Source: Phycisphaerae bacterium SM23_33 (GTDB lineage: Bacteria > Planctomycetota > Phycisphaerae > SM23-33). Taken from it: a stretch of DNA of 19,507 bases. This document shows, piece by piece, positions 1 through 6,665 of this stretch. The position numbers and the translations under genes are program-made. Below the pieces are notes generated by a model. That model did not search any database, was not told the DNA's origin, and saw only the letters and a list, made by a program, of their open reading frames with translations. The DNA is taken from NCBI GenBank assembly GCA_001303665.1, contig LJUF01000024.1:1-19507 (forward strand), read 5' to 3'. Every line of letters begins with the position of its first letter. Within the stretch, counting starts at the first letter, position 1.

Positions 1-948
1 CTTCCCGGACAGATCGAGCCCACGAGTCCAGGCCGAACAGTCGTTCGCCAGTCTCCAAAACCTCGGCCGTGGGCGGCAGCGGCGGCAGGGCGTGAAGGGC
101 GGCCAGGTGGGCCCGCGCCTGGCCGCCGGTCATCCTGGGGCTGCCGGCCAGAACCGCATCGCCGTGGCACGCCAGCGCCTCGACCCCCCTGGCCACAAGG
201 TGATCGAGAAGGACGGGCCCCTGGCCCAGCAGCCTGGCCAGCCTGTGGACGGCCAGGAGATCGCCCGCGGCGGCGTCAAACTGGCCCGACCCGGCCCGCA
301 GCATGGCCCGGGCCGCCAGGGCCTTGGCGGCTTGACGAGCCTTATGCCAATGGAACGTGTCGAAGGAGTCCGAGCAGGTCGGCGGCCTGGAATTGGACAC
401 CCACGGCACGTAGAAACGCGGCCGTTTCGTGGCCAGGACGAGAACGGCTAACGGCCCGGCATTGGCCTGTATCCATTCGGCGAGAAATGATGGTCCTCGG
501 CCGTCCAGAAGGCCTTTCCCGCCCTGTCCACCTTCTCCGAAAGCGCAAGCGAGTCATCCTGGACGGCGATCCCCGCCGCCTTTCGAGCCGAGAGATAAGA
601 GCCGAGGTCCTGGAAGTAGCCTCCCTTCTGGGGCGCAGCCGGCATCTGGAGGCGGTCGAACACCTCCCGGCGCGTCTCTTCTTTCAGCACGTCCGGACCG
701 AAGGCCCGTATCATCGGAATCGCGGCGTTGTTGTCGGGCGTAACGCCCCTGCCGTACACGGCGTTGATCGCCGCCACGTAGTTAACCGTTCCGTCGGGGT
801 TCAGCGGGCTGGTCAGGTAGGTCGTCTGGGGGGAAACGGTGATGGCGGGCCTGGAACGCGGCTCAGGCGGACCGGGGCCGCCGGCTGAAAGCACGGCAAG
901 GCCGGCAAGCACCGATAACGCGGCACACTCCGACACGATTCCCCGCAT
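1..948 (-). pseudogene. Secreted planctomycete-type hypothetical protein, frameshifted, 3' end outside window
   Basis: The gene starts at an ATG at 948 preceded by a good ribosome site (GAGAGGTGGA). The N-terminus looks like a signal peptide (MRGIVSECAALSVLAGLAVL). The first frame reads about 155 sensible residues, including NYVAAINAVYGRGVTPDNNA and FWTAEDH, then leaves its natural frame and hits a stop at 448. From about position 495 down to base 1, a second minus-strand frame is open without a stop and reads sensibly: LAEWIQANAGPLAVLVLATK, then RPRFYVPWVS, then an alanine-rich helical stretch. Joining the two frames gives one continuous protein, best explained by one lost base around 485-497. 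From memory, planctomycete hypothetical proteins carry similar phrases (TAE..LAEWL..N..PL); no function is known to me. This is either a real pseudogene or an assembly error. The C-terminus lies beyond the left edge. Confidence 0.7.
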
Positions 949-986
949 CGTCCACCTCTCTCAACCCATGCGAAAATGATTATGCA

Positions 987-1037
987 AGCCCGTTTGCTTC
1001 TGGGCCAGTTCAAAGTTGTTAGGGGATGAAACGGGCT
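987..1037. repeat. 9-bp inverted repeat between divergent genes
   Basis: AGCCCGTTT at 987-995 is the exact reverse complement of AAACGGGCT at 1029-1037, with 33 bases between. The pair lies in the 132-base gap between the divergent secreted-protein gene and queF. It could be an operator pair or a long-loop hairpin upstream of queF. A CATAAT hexamer on the minus strand (979-984) might be the -10 box of the leftward gene, but no convincing -35 goes with it. I see no preQ1 riboswitch consensus here. Confidence 0.4.
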
Positions 1038-1080
1038 CGTCCATCCAGGATAATGAAGGTCGCGTGAAGGAGGCGACGCC

Positions 1081-1434
1081 ATGGCCGAGATAGAGACGTT
1101 CCCCAACCCGCATCCGAAGCGGGATTACCTCATCCGGCACGTGGCGCCGGAGTACAGCTCGGTCTGCCCCCGCACCGGCCAGCCGGACTTCGGCACCATC
1201 GAGATCGAATACGTCGCCGACAGGCTGTGCCTCGAGCTCAAGAGCCTCAAGCTCTACCTCCAGACCTACCGCAACGAGGGGGTGTTCTACGAAGACGTGG
1301 TCAACCGCATCCTGGACGACCTGGTGGCCGCCTGCAAGCCCAGGTGGCTGAAGGTCACCGGCAAGTTCAACCCCCGCGGGGGAATCCACAGCACCGTCAC
1401 GGCCGAGCACACGAAAAGAAGGCGAAGAGCCTGA
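1081..1434 (+). CDS. queF: NADPH-dependent 7-cyano-7-deazaguanine reductase (preQ0 reductase), short type
   Basis: QueF reduces preQ0 to preQ1 in the cytoplasm, a step in queuosine tRNA modification. The 117-residue protein is the short, single-domain (unimodular) type. Visible signatures are the catalytic cysteine in SSVCPRTGQPDFG (Cys29), the conserved Asp36 in the same stretch, the family substrate motif LELKSLKLYLQTYRNEG (residues 51-67), and the C-terminal RGGIHSTV. The start is supported by a GGAGG ribosome site about 8 bases upstream. The last residues (KRRRRA) are basic and not conserved. It stands alone, with no other queuosine genes nearby. The gene to its left is transcribed away from it. 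Confidence 0.95.
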   Translation: MAEIETFPNPHPKRDYLIRHVAPEYSSVCPRTGQPDFGTIEIEYVADRLCLELKSLKLYLQTYRNEGVFYEDVVNRILDDLVAACKPRWLKVTGKFNPRGGIHSTVTAEHTKRRRRA

Positions 1435-1540
1435 AGCTCTCCCGGCTTCACGCCGGCCGAACCGCCCCCTCGCCGGGCACACGGCGGCGCTTTGTCAGGC
1501 CGACCCGGACTCCACGCGGCGGCAGCAGGCCAGAACAGGC

Positions 1541-1568
1541 TTGACCTTTGGGCCGAAGCGCGTAAACT
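1541..1568 (+). promoter_or_regulatory. Candidate sigma-70-type promoter for the PEP-CTERM gene
   Basis: TTGACC (1541-1546) and TAAACT (1563-1568) are separated by 16 bases. The -35 matches the consensus at five of six positions and the -10 at four of six. Transcription from here would give a leader of roughly 195 bases before the ATG at 1771. The assignment is by pattern only. Confidence 0.4.
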
Positions 1569-1589
1569 ATGCCCTTGCCGAGAGGCGAT

Positions 1590-1604
1590 CTGTCTCAGAG
1601 ACAG
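1590..1604. promoter_or_regulatory. Perfect palindrome in the leader of the PEP-CTERM gene
   Basis: CTGTCTCAGAGACAG is a perfect 7-bp inverted repeat around a single central A, about 20 bases downstream of the candidate -10 box. This position fits a repressor operator. The near-zero loop makes an RNA hairpin less likely. The binding protein is unknown. Confidence 0.4.
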
Positions 1605-1770
1605 TGACGTGCGCTGCTCAAGCTCGCGGAGGAGGCCGGATGGCCACAGGCTCACTCTACTATGATTTCGGCATTGCCGGGTGCGTCCGCGCCGACATGA
1701 TGCTCCATGCCGGTCCGGAGCGACGCGCCAACCGACGATCCGCCGCGTCAGGCAGCAAGGAGGAGATGCG

Positions 1771-2379
1771 ATGCGACAAGCGAATCCGGCAGCCATAGCG
1801 GGGATCCTGGCGGCAGTGCTTTGGCTGGGTCCGGCCCGGCCGGCGCCGGCCGCCGTGTATCAACTGGACATGAACGACGCCGCCTCGCCCACGTGGTCGG
1901 GCTTTGCCGGTGTGCTCAGGACGACGCTGTACAACCCGGCGCCGGGCTACGGCTGGACGTCCAGCCCGCAATATGCCCAGGATCAGGGGGGGCAGGGCGG
2001 CCTGAACGACATGCTGCGGGACTTTCATTCCGACCAGGACAAACGCACCTTCCTGGCCGACCTGTCCCCGGGGGCGTACACCGTGGCCCTGTACTTCCGC
2101 CACGATGCGTCCGCCCACGACAACATCCAGGTCTGGGCCGAGGGCAACCTGGTGCTGCCGGACGTGGACGTGCCCCAGGCAACGACCGTCACGCAATTCT
2201 TCGCAATCAGCGTCTCCGACGGGCAGCTTGCCCTGGACATTGACGACCCCGACCCCCCGGGCGGCGCCCTGGACGCCGACTGGATCCTCAATGGAATCGT
2301 CATCGTGCCCGAGCCGGCGGCAGCGGCCCTGCTGGCCGCCGGCTTCCCGGCGCTGTTGAGGCGCAGGCGGAAAGCCTGA
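1771..2379 (+). CDS. PEP-CTERM-sorted exported protein with malectin/galactose-binding-like domain
   Basis: The 202-residue protein has a signal peptide (MRQANPAAIAGILAAVLWLG, predicted cleavage after PAPAA). It ends with the classic PEP-CTERM signal: VPEP, a short hydrophobic stretch and RRRRKA in the last 24 residues. Exosortase family enzymes normally process such proteins at the envelope; none is encoded in this window. The middle part (LDMNDAASPTWSGF, LYNPAPGYGW, LRDFHS, TFLADLSPGAYTVALYF) resembles the malectin-like beta-sandwich found at the N-terminus of many polysaccharide lyases and esterases, so sugar binding is likely but inferred. The start at 1771 is supported by AAGGAGG at 1757-1763. 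The frame stays open upstream to a GTG at 1681, but that extension is arginine-rich and precedes the signal peptide, so it was rejected. Confidence 0.85.
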   Translation: MRQANPAAIAGILAAVLWLGPARPAPAAVYQLDMNDAASPTWSGFAGVLRTTLYNPAPGYGWTSSPQYAQDQGGQGGLNDMLRDFHSDQDKRTFLADLSPGAYTVALYFRHDASAHDNIQVWAEGNLVLPDVDVPQATTVTQFFAISVSDGQLALDIDDPDPPGGALDADWILNGIVIVPEPAAAALLAAGFPALLRRRRKA

Positions 2380-2482
2380 GCCGGGCATCGCCCAGGCAAC
2401 GGAGCCGTCGCACGCCGCAGCCGCCGCCTCCTTGAGGACCTGCATCCGCGGGCCGTCATGGCCCGGGCCAGCGGCCCCGCAC

Positions 2483-2488
2483 TATAAT
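2483..2488 (+). promoter_or_regulatory. Candidate -10 box for the ferritin-like gene
   Basis: A perfect TATAAT hexamer lies 62 bases before the start codon, in otherwise GC-rich DNA. No good -35 hexamer is seen at the usual distance, so the promoter is only suggested. Confidence 0.35.
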
Positions 2489-2550
2489 GCCTTGAGCGAG
2501 TCTGCAACCGAAGCTAGGCTCTGGGCCCAGGCGGCACGAGGAGGTGGGCG

Positions 2551-3027
2551 ATGCCCCAGGTCTTTACCGCTGACCAAATCTTCCAGATCGCACTGGAGCT
2601 GGAGGAGACCGGGCAGATTTTCTACGAGGCCCTGGCGATCGCATGCCAGCAGCAGCGCGTGGCGGCACTGTGTCGGCGGCTTGCCCGCGACGAATCGAAC
2701 CACTACCGCACGTTCGATCAGATGCGCCGCCGGCTCGCGGGCGGCCCGGCCGCCCACCCGCTGGAGGTGCAGCAGCAGGAGTCCGTTCAGGCGCTGATCA
2801 ACGAGCGCGTCATTCCTTCTCCGCAGGCCGCCCGCGAGCTCGCCGCCAAGGGCGGCCTGGCGGAAACCCTGGACCTGGCCGTCAAGCTCGAGAAGGACAC
2901 GGTGAGGCTGTACCAGGAGATGGCCGCGGCCGTCGACAGCGAGGACGCCCGGGCCGTTCGACAGATCATCGCCGAAGAGCAGAACCACGTGCAGGAGCTG
3001 ACCAACGCCCGGCACAACCTCCACTGA
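2551..3027 (+). CDS. Ferritin-like diiron protein (rubrerythrin-type four-helix domain)
   Basis: The 158-residue protein consists of two helix pairs with the ferritin-like iron ligands. The first pair shows ELEETGQIFYEAL (Glu19) and DESNHYRTF (Glu48-x-x-His51). The second shows KLEKDTVRLYQEM (Glu114) and EEQNHVQEL (Glu143-x-x-His146). There is no rubredoxin domain, so it is a stand-alone rubrerythrin-like core. Such proteins usually reduce peroxide or handle iron in the cytoplasm of anaerobes; the exact substrate cannot be read from sequence. The start is fixed by a strong AGGAGGTG at 2539-2546. The stop is only 18 bases before the flavin transferase gene, so the two are probably co-transcribed. 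Oxidative protection of Rnf or other iron-sulfur proteins is a guess from context. Confidence 0.85.
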   Translation: MPQVFTADQIFQIALELEETGQIFYEALAIACQQQRVAALCRRLARDESNHYRTFDQMRRRLAGGPAAHPLEVQQQESVQALINERVIPSPQAARELAAKGGLAETLDLAVKLEKDTVRLYQEMAAAVDSEDARAVRQIIAEEQNHVQELTNARHNLH

Positions 3028-3045
3028 TCCCGGGGCAACAGGTCG

Positions 3046-3984
3046 ATGCCCGAGATGAAAAGATCGATCGCCGCCGCCTCCGCCGTGACGATTGTCGCCG
3101 CCGCGGCGGCGCTGGGCCTCTGGCAGACCCTGCGCAGCCCCGTGACCCTGCGGTCCGCGCCCCGGGCCGTGATGGGAACTCGATGCGAACTGACGATCGT
3201 GGTGGCTCGTCACCGGGCCGGCCGCGGCGAAGAGGCCCTGGCTGCCGCAGCCGGGGCCCTCCGCGACGTGGAAGCCGTGATGAGCCACCGGCTGGCCGGC
3301 TCGGCCCTCAGCCGGTTCAACGCCGCCGGCCCGGGCGAAGAGGTCGCCCTGCCCGAAGAACTGCTTCTTCTCTTGCGCCGGTCCGTGCGGCACCTCAAGC
3401 TCGACGGACGGGGCGCCACCAAGCTGATTGCAGGCCTGGAGGTGGACCTGGGCGGCATCGCCAAGGGCTACGCCGTGGACCAGGCCACCAGGGTGCTGCA
3501 ATCCTGCCCCGGGGCCAGCGGCGGCATCGTCAATGCCGGCGGGGACCTGCGCTGCTTCGGCACCAACCGGGACGGCCAGCCCTGGCGGGTCGGCGTCCAG
3601 CACCCGTTTCGCGAGGGTCTTTGCGGCACGCTGCTGCTGGCGGACGCGGCCGCCGCCACCAGCGGCGACTACCGCCGGCACTTCGAGATTGCCGGCCGGC
3701 GCTACAGCCACATCGTGGACCCCCGCACGGGACGGCCCGTCCAGCAGACGCCCAGCGTGACGGTGGTCTGCCTGCCCGCCGCCGGGCGGGAAGTCAGCGC
3801 CACCGACGCCGACGCCTGGGCCACGGCCCTGAGCGTGCTGGGCCCGGCCGGGCTGGAGCGGCTGGAGAAGAAGGCCGGCTTCGAGGCGATGATCGTCACC
3901 GGCACGCCGGCCGATCCGAAGATTCACACGACCAAAGGCTTCCGGCGACTGCTGGAAGGGGCGGGGGAAATCCGACTGGACTGA
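3046..3984 (+). CDS. apbE: ApbE-family FAD:protein FMN transferase, membrane-anchored, internally shortened
   Basis: ApbE enzymes attach FMN from FAD through a phosphoester to a threonine in exported proteins such as RnfG, RnfD, NqrB and NqrC. The 312-residue protein has an N-terminal hydrophobic anchor or signal (residues 7-28). Family motifs seen: DLGGIAKGYAVD (134-145), VNAGGDLR (162-169), ATSGDYRRHF (204-213), YSHIVDPRTGRP (220-231, with the conserved His222) and ATDADAWATAL (252-262, metal-site Asp and Thr). Between LLLLLRR (106-112) and VRHLKLDG (114-121) the family normally has about 50 residues including G-x-FD-x-T-x-x-P-L; these are missing without a frame change. The adjacent rnf cluster encodes the expected substrates. 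A second ATG at 3055 is an equally possible start, since neither has a clear ribosome site. Confidence 0.9.
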   Translation: MPEMKRSIAAASAVTIVAAAAALGLWQTLRSPVTLRSAPRAVMGTRCELTIVVARHRAGRGEEALAAAAGALRDVEAVMSHRLAGSALSRFNAAGPGEEVALPEELLLLLRRSVRHLKLDGRGATKLIAGLEVDLGGIAKGYAVDQATRVLQSCPGASGGIVNAGGDLRCFGTNRDGQPWRVGVQHPFREGLCGTLLLADAAAATSGDYRRHFEIAGRRYSHIVDPRTGRPVQQTPSVTVVCLPAAGREVSATDADAWATALSVLGPAGLERLEKKAGFEAMIVTGTPADPKIHTTKGFRRLLEGAGEIRLD

Positions 3985-3989
3985 CCGCG

Positions 3990-4388
3990 GTGGCAAAGAA
4001 GACCGGGAAAGGCTACGGGGCGCTTGGGATTGGCGGGCTGTTCTTCAGCGCCGGCTACCTGGTCACCTTGCTGGTGCAGAACACCCGCTACGCCGACCGG
4101 GCCGCCACCATCGCCACCACGGTGGCGGTGGGGCTGACGATCCCGCTGGCCTCGCGGGCGCGGCGGGTGCTGCTGGGGGCGCTGCGCGGGCTGGGGCTGG
4201 GGCTGGCGGCGGCGATGGGCATCGCCCTGGCCCTGTACAGCCCAAAGGTCGCGGCACATCCGGATGCCCTGGCGGCGGCCGGAGCCCTGGCCGCGCTGGT
4301 CACCATGATCTGCTGCACCGTCACCGGGGCCCTGTTCGCCTACCTCGCCGAGCGCCGCCGGCGGCAGCTCCAGCGCCAGCAGGAATGA
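3990..4388 (+). CDS. Small four-helix membrane protein of unknown function
   Basis: A GTG start five bases after the apbE stop gives 132 residues: a short basic N-terminus (AKKTGKGYG), then four hydrophobic segments at about residues 9-28, 37-54, 60-84 and 91-119, and a basic tail (ERRRRQLQRQQE). I do not recognise a family. The tight spacing suggests co-transcription with apbE and the ferritin-like gene. The stop is only 9 bases from the convergent rnfB stop, with no terminator between. There is no clear ribosome site, so expression may depend on coupling to apbE. The frame stays open far upstream, but only as a shadow of apbE. Confidence 0.6.
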   Translation: MAKKTGKGYGALGIGGLFFSAGYLVTLLVQNTRYADRAATIATTVAVGLTIPLASRARRVLLGALRGLGLGLAAAMGIALALYSPKVAAHPDALAAAGALAALVTMICCTVTGALFAYLAERRRRQLQRQQE

Positions 4389-4397
4389 CCGCGCCGA

Positions 4398-5300
4398 TCA
4401 GCCCCGGAACTGGGTCTTGTCCACGGTGGTCTTGAAATCGGCCTCGATGCGCCCGGGCAACTTTTCGCCGGCCACCGCGGCCAGGTCCTTCTCCGAAGGC
4501 TTGCCCACGTAGATGAGCGCCTGTCGCGGGCACTTCTCCAGCACCGGGCCGAAGTCCATCTGCGGGTCGTAGCGGTCGTAGTCGATGCCAGCCAGGCCGT
4601 CGGTGACGTTGAACAGGTCGTTGAGCTTGGCGCATATGCCGCAGCCGATGCAGCCGACGGTGCAGACCTGGCGGACCACCCTGCCCGGGTCGTGGTTGGA
4701 GCAGGCCACCACCAGCATCCGCTCGGCCTTGAAGGGCACCATGGAGATGATATTCCGGGGGCAGGCCTTGGCGCAGGCGCCGCAGCCGGTGCATTTCTCG
4801 TAATGGATCCGCGGCAGGCCGTTGACCATCTCGATGGCGTCAAAATCGCAGGCCTCAAAGCAGTCGGCCAGGCCCAGGCAGCCGTAGGTGCAGCCCTGCA
4901 CCCCGGCCACCAGGTTGGCCGACACGCAGGTCGGCTCGCCCCGGTAAGGCGCACGCTTCAGCCGGGCGTCGTAATCCGCAGCGCAATGAATCACCGGGCG
5001 GTACGGCAGCGTCTGCCCCAGCTCCACGCCCATGATCTCGGCGATCCGCTGGGCCACGGCCGCCCCGCCGACGGGGCACTTGTCCGGCGGGGCCTGGCCT
5101 TTGAAGACGGCCTCGGCGTACTCGGCGCAGCCGACGTACCCGCAGCCGCCGCAGTTGGCCCCGGGCATGGCGTCCTGGAGCTGCCGCAACTGCAGGGGGA
5201 CCTCCACCTGCCAGCGGGCGTTGGCCCAGCCCAGCAGCAGGGCAAACACCCCTGCCAGGGCCAGCATCACCACAATGGCCAAGCCTATCGTCAAACCCAT
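4398..5300 (-). CDS. rnfB: Rnf complex subunit B, multi-iron-sulfur electron carrier
   Basis: RnfB passes electrons from ferredoxin to the other Rnf subunits on the cytoplasmic face. The 300-residue protein has one N-terminal transmembrane helix (about 3-25), then the RnfB-type four-cysteine cluster CGGCGYVGC plus Cys75 (Cys50, 53, 58, 75). Two ferredoxin-type [4Fe-4S] motifs follow (Cys137/141/147/151 with GCTYGCLGLADC; Cys170/173/176/180 with CTGCGACAKACP), then an additional cysteine set at 213-223 and Cys257. It is longer than the E. coli protein (about 190 residues), as in the rnfCDGEAB-type complexes. It is the last gene of the cluster, 96 bases after rnfA and convergent with the apbE group. 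The ribosome site is weak. Confidence 0.97.
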   Translation of the reverse strand: MGLTIGLAIVVMLALAGVFALLLGWANARWQVEVPLQLRQLQDAMPGANCGGCGYVGCAEYAEAVFKGQAPPDKCPVGGAAVAQRIAEIMGVELGQTLPYRPVIHCAADYDARLKRAPYRGEPTCVSANLVAGVQGCTYGCLGLADCFEACDFDAIEMVNGLPRIHYEKCTGCGACAKACPRNIISMVPFKAERMLVVACSNHDPGRVVRQVCTVGCIGCGICAKLNDLFNVTDGLAGIDYDRYDPQMDFGPVLEKCPRQALIYVGKPSEKDLAAVAGEKLPGRIEADFKTTVDKTQFRG

Positions 5301-5377
5301 GGCAACAACTCAATTCTGAACTTGCGCTTCACGACTTCGACCGCCGGCTTTCCATTCTACCGATCCACTGCTCGCGC

Positions 5378-5398
5378 AATCGACAATCGCCAATTCCT
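5378..5398. repeat. Short 7-bp tandem repeat between rnfA and rnfB
   Basis: AATCGAC, AATCGCC and AATTCCT follow one another and abut the rnfA stop. The 96-base gap between rnfA and rnfB is noticeably richer in A and T than its surroundings and is the longest gap in the cluster. Similar short-period intergenic repeats occur in many bacterial genomes; whether this one is dispersed here cannot be judged from a single window. Confidence 0.4.
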
Positions 5399-6041
5399 AC
5401 CCAGCCATTCCCTTGAAGCCCATGAAGGCCAGGGCCATCAGCCCCGCCGTGATCAGCGTGATGGCCGGGCCCCGCAGCGGGGCGGGCACGTCGGCCGTCT
5501 CCAGTTGCTCCCGGATGCCGGCCATCAGCACGATGGCCAGGGTGAAGCCGATGCCGGCGAAGAAGCTGTACACCAGCGCCGCCAGAAAGCTCTCCGTCAG
5601 CCGGGCCTCCCGGGCGATGGTCAGGCAGACGAACAGGATGGCGCAGTTGGTGGTGATCAGCGGCAGGTACACCCCCAGGGCCCGGTACAGGGCCGGGGCG
5701 AACCGGCGAACGTACATCTCCACCAGCTGCACCATCCCGGCGATAACGAAGATGAAGATGATGTACTGGAGAAACAGCAGGTCCGGGACCTGGGCCCCGG
5801 CCAGGCGGTTGATCGCCTCCACCAGCGGGCTGCCTTTGACCAGGGCGAAGTGGCTGATCAGCCAAGTGACCGTGCCGGACATGGTGATGACGAAGGTCAC
5901 CGCGCAGCCCATGCCGAAGGCGGTGTCGATCCGGCGCGAGACGCCCAGGAAGGGGCAGATGCCCAGGAAGTAGGTCAGCACGAGGTTGTTGATGAGCGCC
6001 GTGGCCAGTGCGATGAACAGGATGTCGGTTACCACGCCCAT
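5397..6041 (-). CDS. rnfA: Rnf complex subunit A, integral membrane protein
   Basis: RnfA and RnfE form a pair of inverted-topology membrane subunits holding an intramembrane [2Fe-2S] cluster. The 214-residue protein has about six transmembrane helices and the two family signatures with the ligand cysteines: LGICPFLGVS (Cys29) and PLITTNCAILF (Cys134). The chosen ATG at 6041 starts MGVVTDILFIALA, matching the family N-terminus. The frame is open further upstream to 6095, but that stretch overlaps rnfE and is not family-like. The start is 13 bases after the rnfE stop. All usual membrane segments are present. Confidence 0.97.
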   Translation of the reverse strand: MGVVTDILFIALATALINNLVLTYFLGICPFLGVSRRIDTAFGMGCAVTFVITMSGTVTWLISHFALVKGSPLVEAINRLAGAQVPDLLFLQYIIFIFVIAGMVQLVEMYVRRFAPALYRALGVYLPLITTNCAILFVCLTIAREARLTESFLAALVYSFFAGIGFTLAIVLMAGIREQLETADVPAPLRGPAITLITAGLMALAFMGFKGMAG

Positions 6042-6054
6042 GTGCGTCTCGCTG

Positions 6055-6663
6055 TCACCTGCGTTTCCGGCGGGAGAGCCAGTTGACCAGTCCAATCAGC
6101 ACGCCGAGGGTGATGAAGGCGCCGGCCGGCCCCTTCATGACGGTCCAGCCGACCCAGCCCGGCAGGCGCCAGCCGAGCAGCCCGCCGGTGGCCAGGAACT
6201 CCCGGACGACGGCGATGCTGATCAAGCCGAAGAGGAAGCCGAAGGCCTGACCGAAGGCGTCGGCAATGGCCACGTGCAGCGGCTGCCGCGAGGCGCACAC
6301 CTCGCAGCGGCAGATGATGATGCAGTTGACGATGATCAGGGGCACGTACTTCCCGAGCTTGCGGCTCATGTCGAACATGTAGGCGGCCAGGAAACGGTCC
6401 ACCACGGTCACGAAGGCGGCGATGGTCAGGGTGAACACCAGGATCCGCAGGTGGCCCTTGAGCCGGTTGCGCAGCAGGGCCACCACGATGTTGGCCATGA
6501 CCAGCACGAAGGCGGTGGCCCCGGCCATGGTCACCGCCCCGCCCAGGCTGGCCGTCACCGCCAGCGTCGGGCACATGCCCAGTAGCTGGCGGTAGACGGG
6601 GTTGTCGTCCAGGATGCCGTAGCGGAAGCGCCTCGCCGCGCCCGGAAGTGAGGCCTCGGCCAT
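6055..6663 (-). CDS. rnfE: Rnf complex subunit E, integral membrane protein
   Basis: This 202-residue protein is the partner of RnfA in the membrane core. Signatures are the N-terminal NPVYRQLLGMCPTLAVT (Cys31) and VPLIIVNCIII (Cys114), the expected [2Fe-2S] ligand positions, within six hydrophobic segments. Directly after Cys114 the protein reads CRCEVCASRQ (Cys118, 120, 123), where the family usually has GRAEAFASKN; the three additional cysteines are unusual. The basic C-terminus is SRRKRR. The start ATG lies two bases after the rnfG stop (TAGCCATG), so the two are translationally coupled. Confidence 0.96.
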   Translation of the reverse strand: MAEASLPGAARRFRYGILDDNPVYRQLLGMCPTLAVTASLGGAVTMAGATAFVLVMANIVVALLRNRLKGHLRILVFTLTIAAFVTVVDRFLAAYMFDMSRKLGKYVPLIIVNCIIICRCEVCASRQPLHVAIADAFGQAFGFLFGLISIAVVREFLATGGLLGWRLPGWVGWTVMKGPAGAFITLGVLIGLVNWLSRRKRR

Positions 6664-6665
6664 GG

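Larger units (their letters stand above)
1435..1770 (+). other. 336-base gap between queF and the PEP-CTERM gene
   Basis: No convincing gene is visible. Two GC-rich hairpins follow queF: CCGGC/GCCGG with a 5-base loop at 1442-1456, and CGCCG/CGGCG at about 1471-1486. The second is followed only by a short T run (CTTTG), so an intrinsic terminator is possible but weak. The right half holds a candidate promoter, a perfect palindrome and the leader of the next gene, listed separately. A short frame starting at ATG 1640 behind a GGAGG overlaps the next gene's start and has no recognisable product. Confidence 0.5.

Noticed and set aside
1640..1798. Possible 52-codon gene starting at ATG 1640 behind a GGAGG
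   Set aside because: It runs into the PEP-CTERM gene start and has no recognisable product. A leader peptide cannot be excluded but is not supported.
2482..3996. A minus-strand open frame of about 500 codons
   Set aside because: It is opposite the ferritin-like gene and apbE, which have clear motifs and ribosome sites. Its translation is low-complexity Gly/His/Gln-rich.
2643..4388. A plus-strand frame of 581 codons ending with the small membrane protein
   Set aside because: Only the part from 3990 looks like protein. The upstream part is an arginine- and proline-rich shadow of apbE and the ferritin-like gene.
4692..6086. A plus-strand open frame opposite rnfB and rnfA
   Set aside because: The minus-strand Rnf genes are unmistakable. 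This frame is His/Gln/Gly-rich antisense translation.
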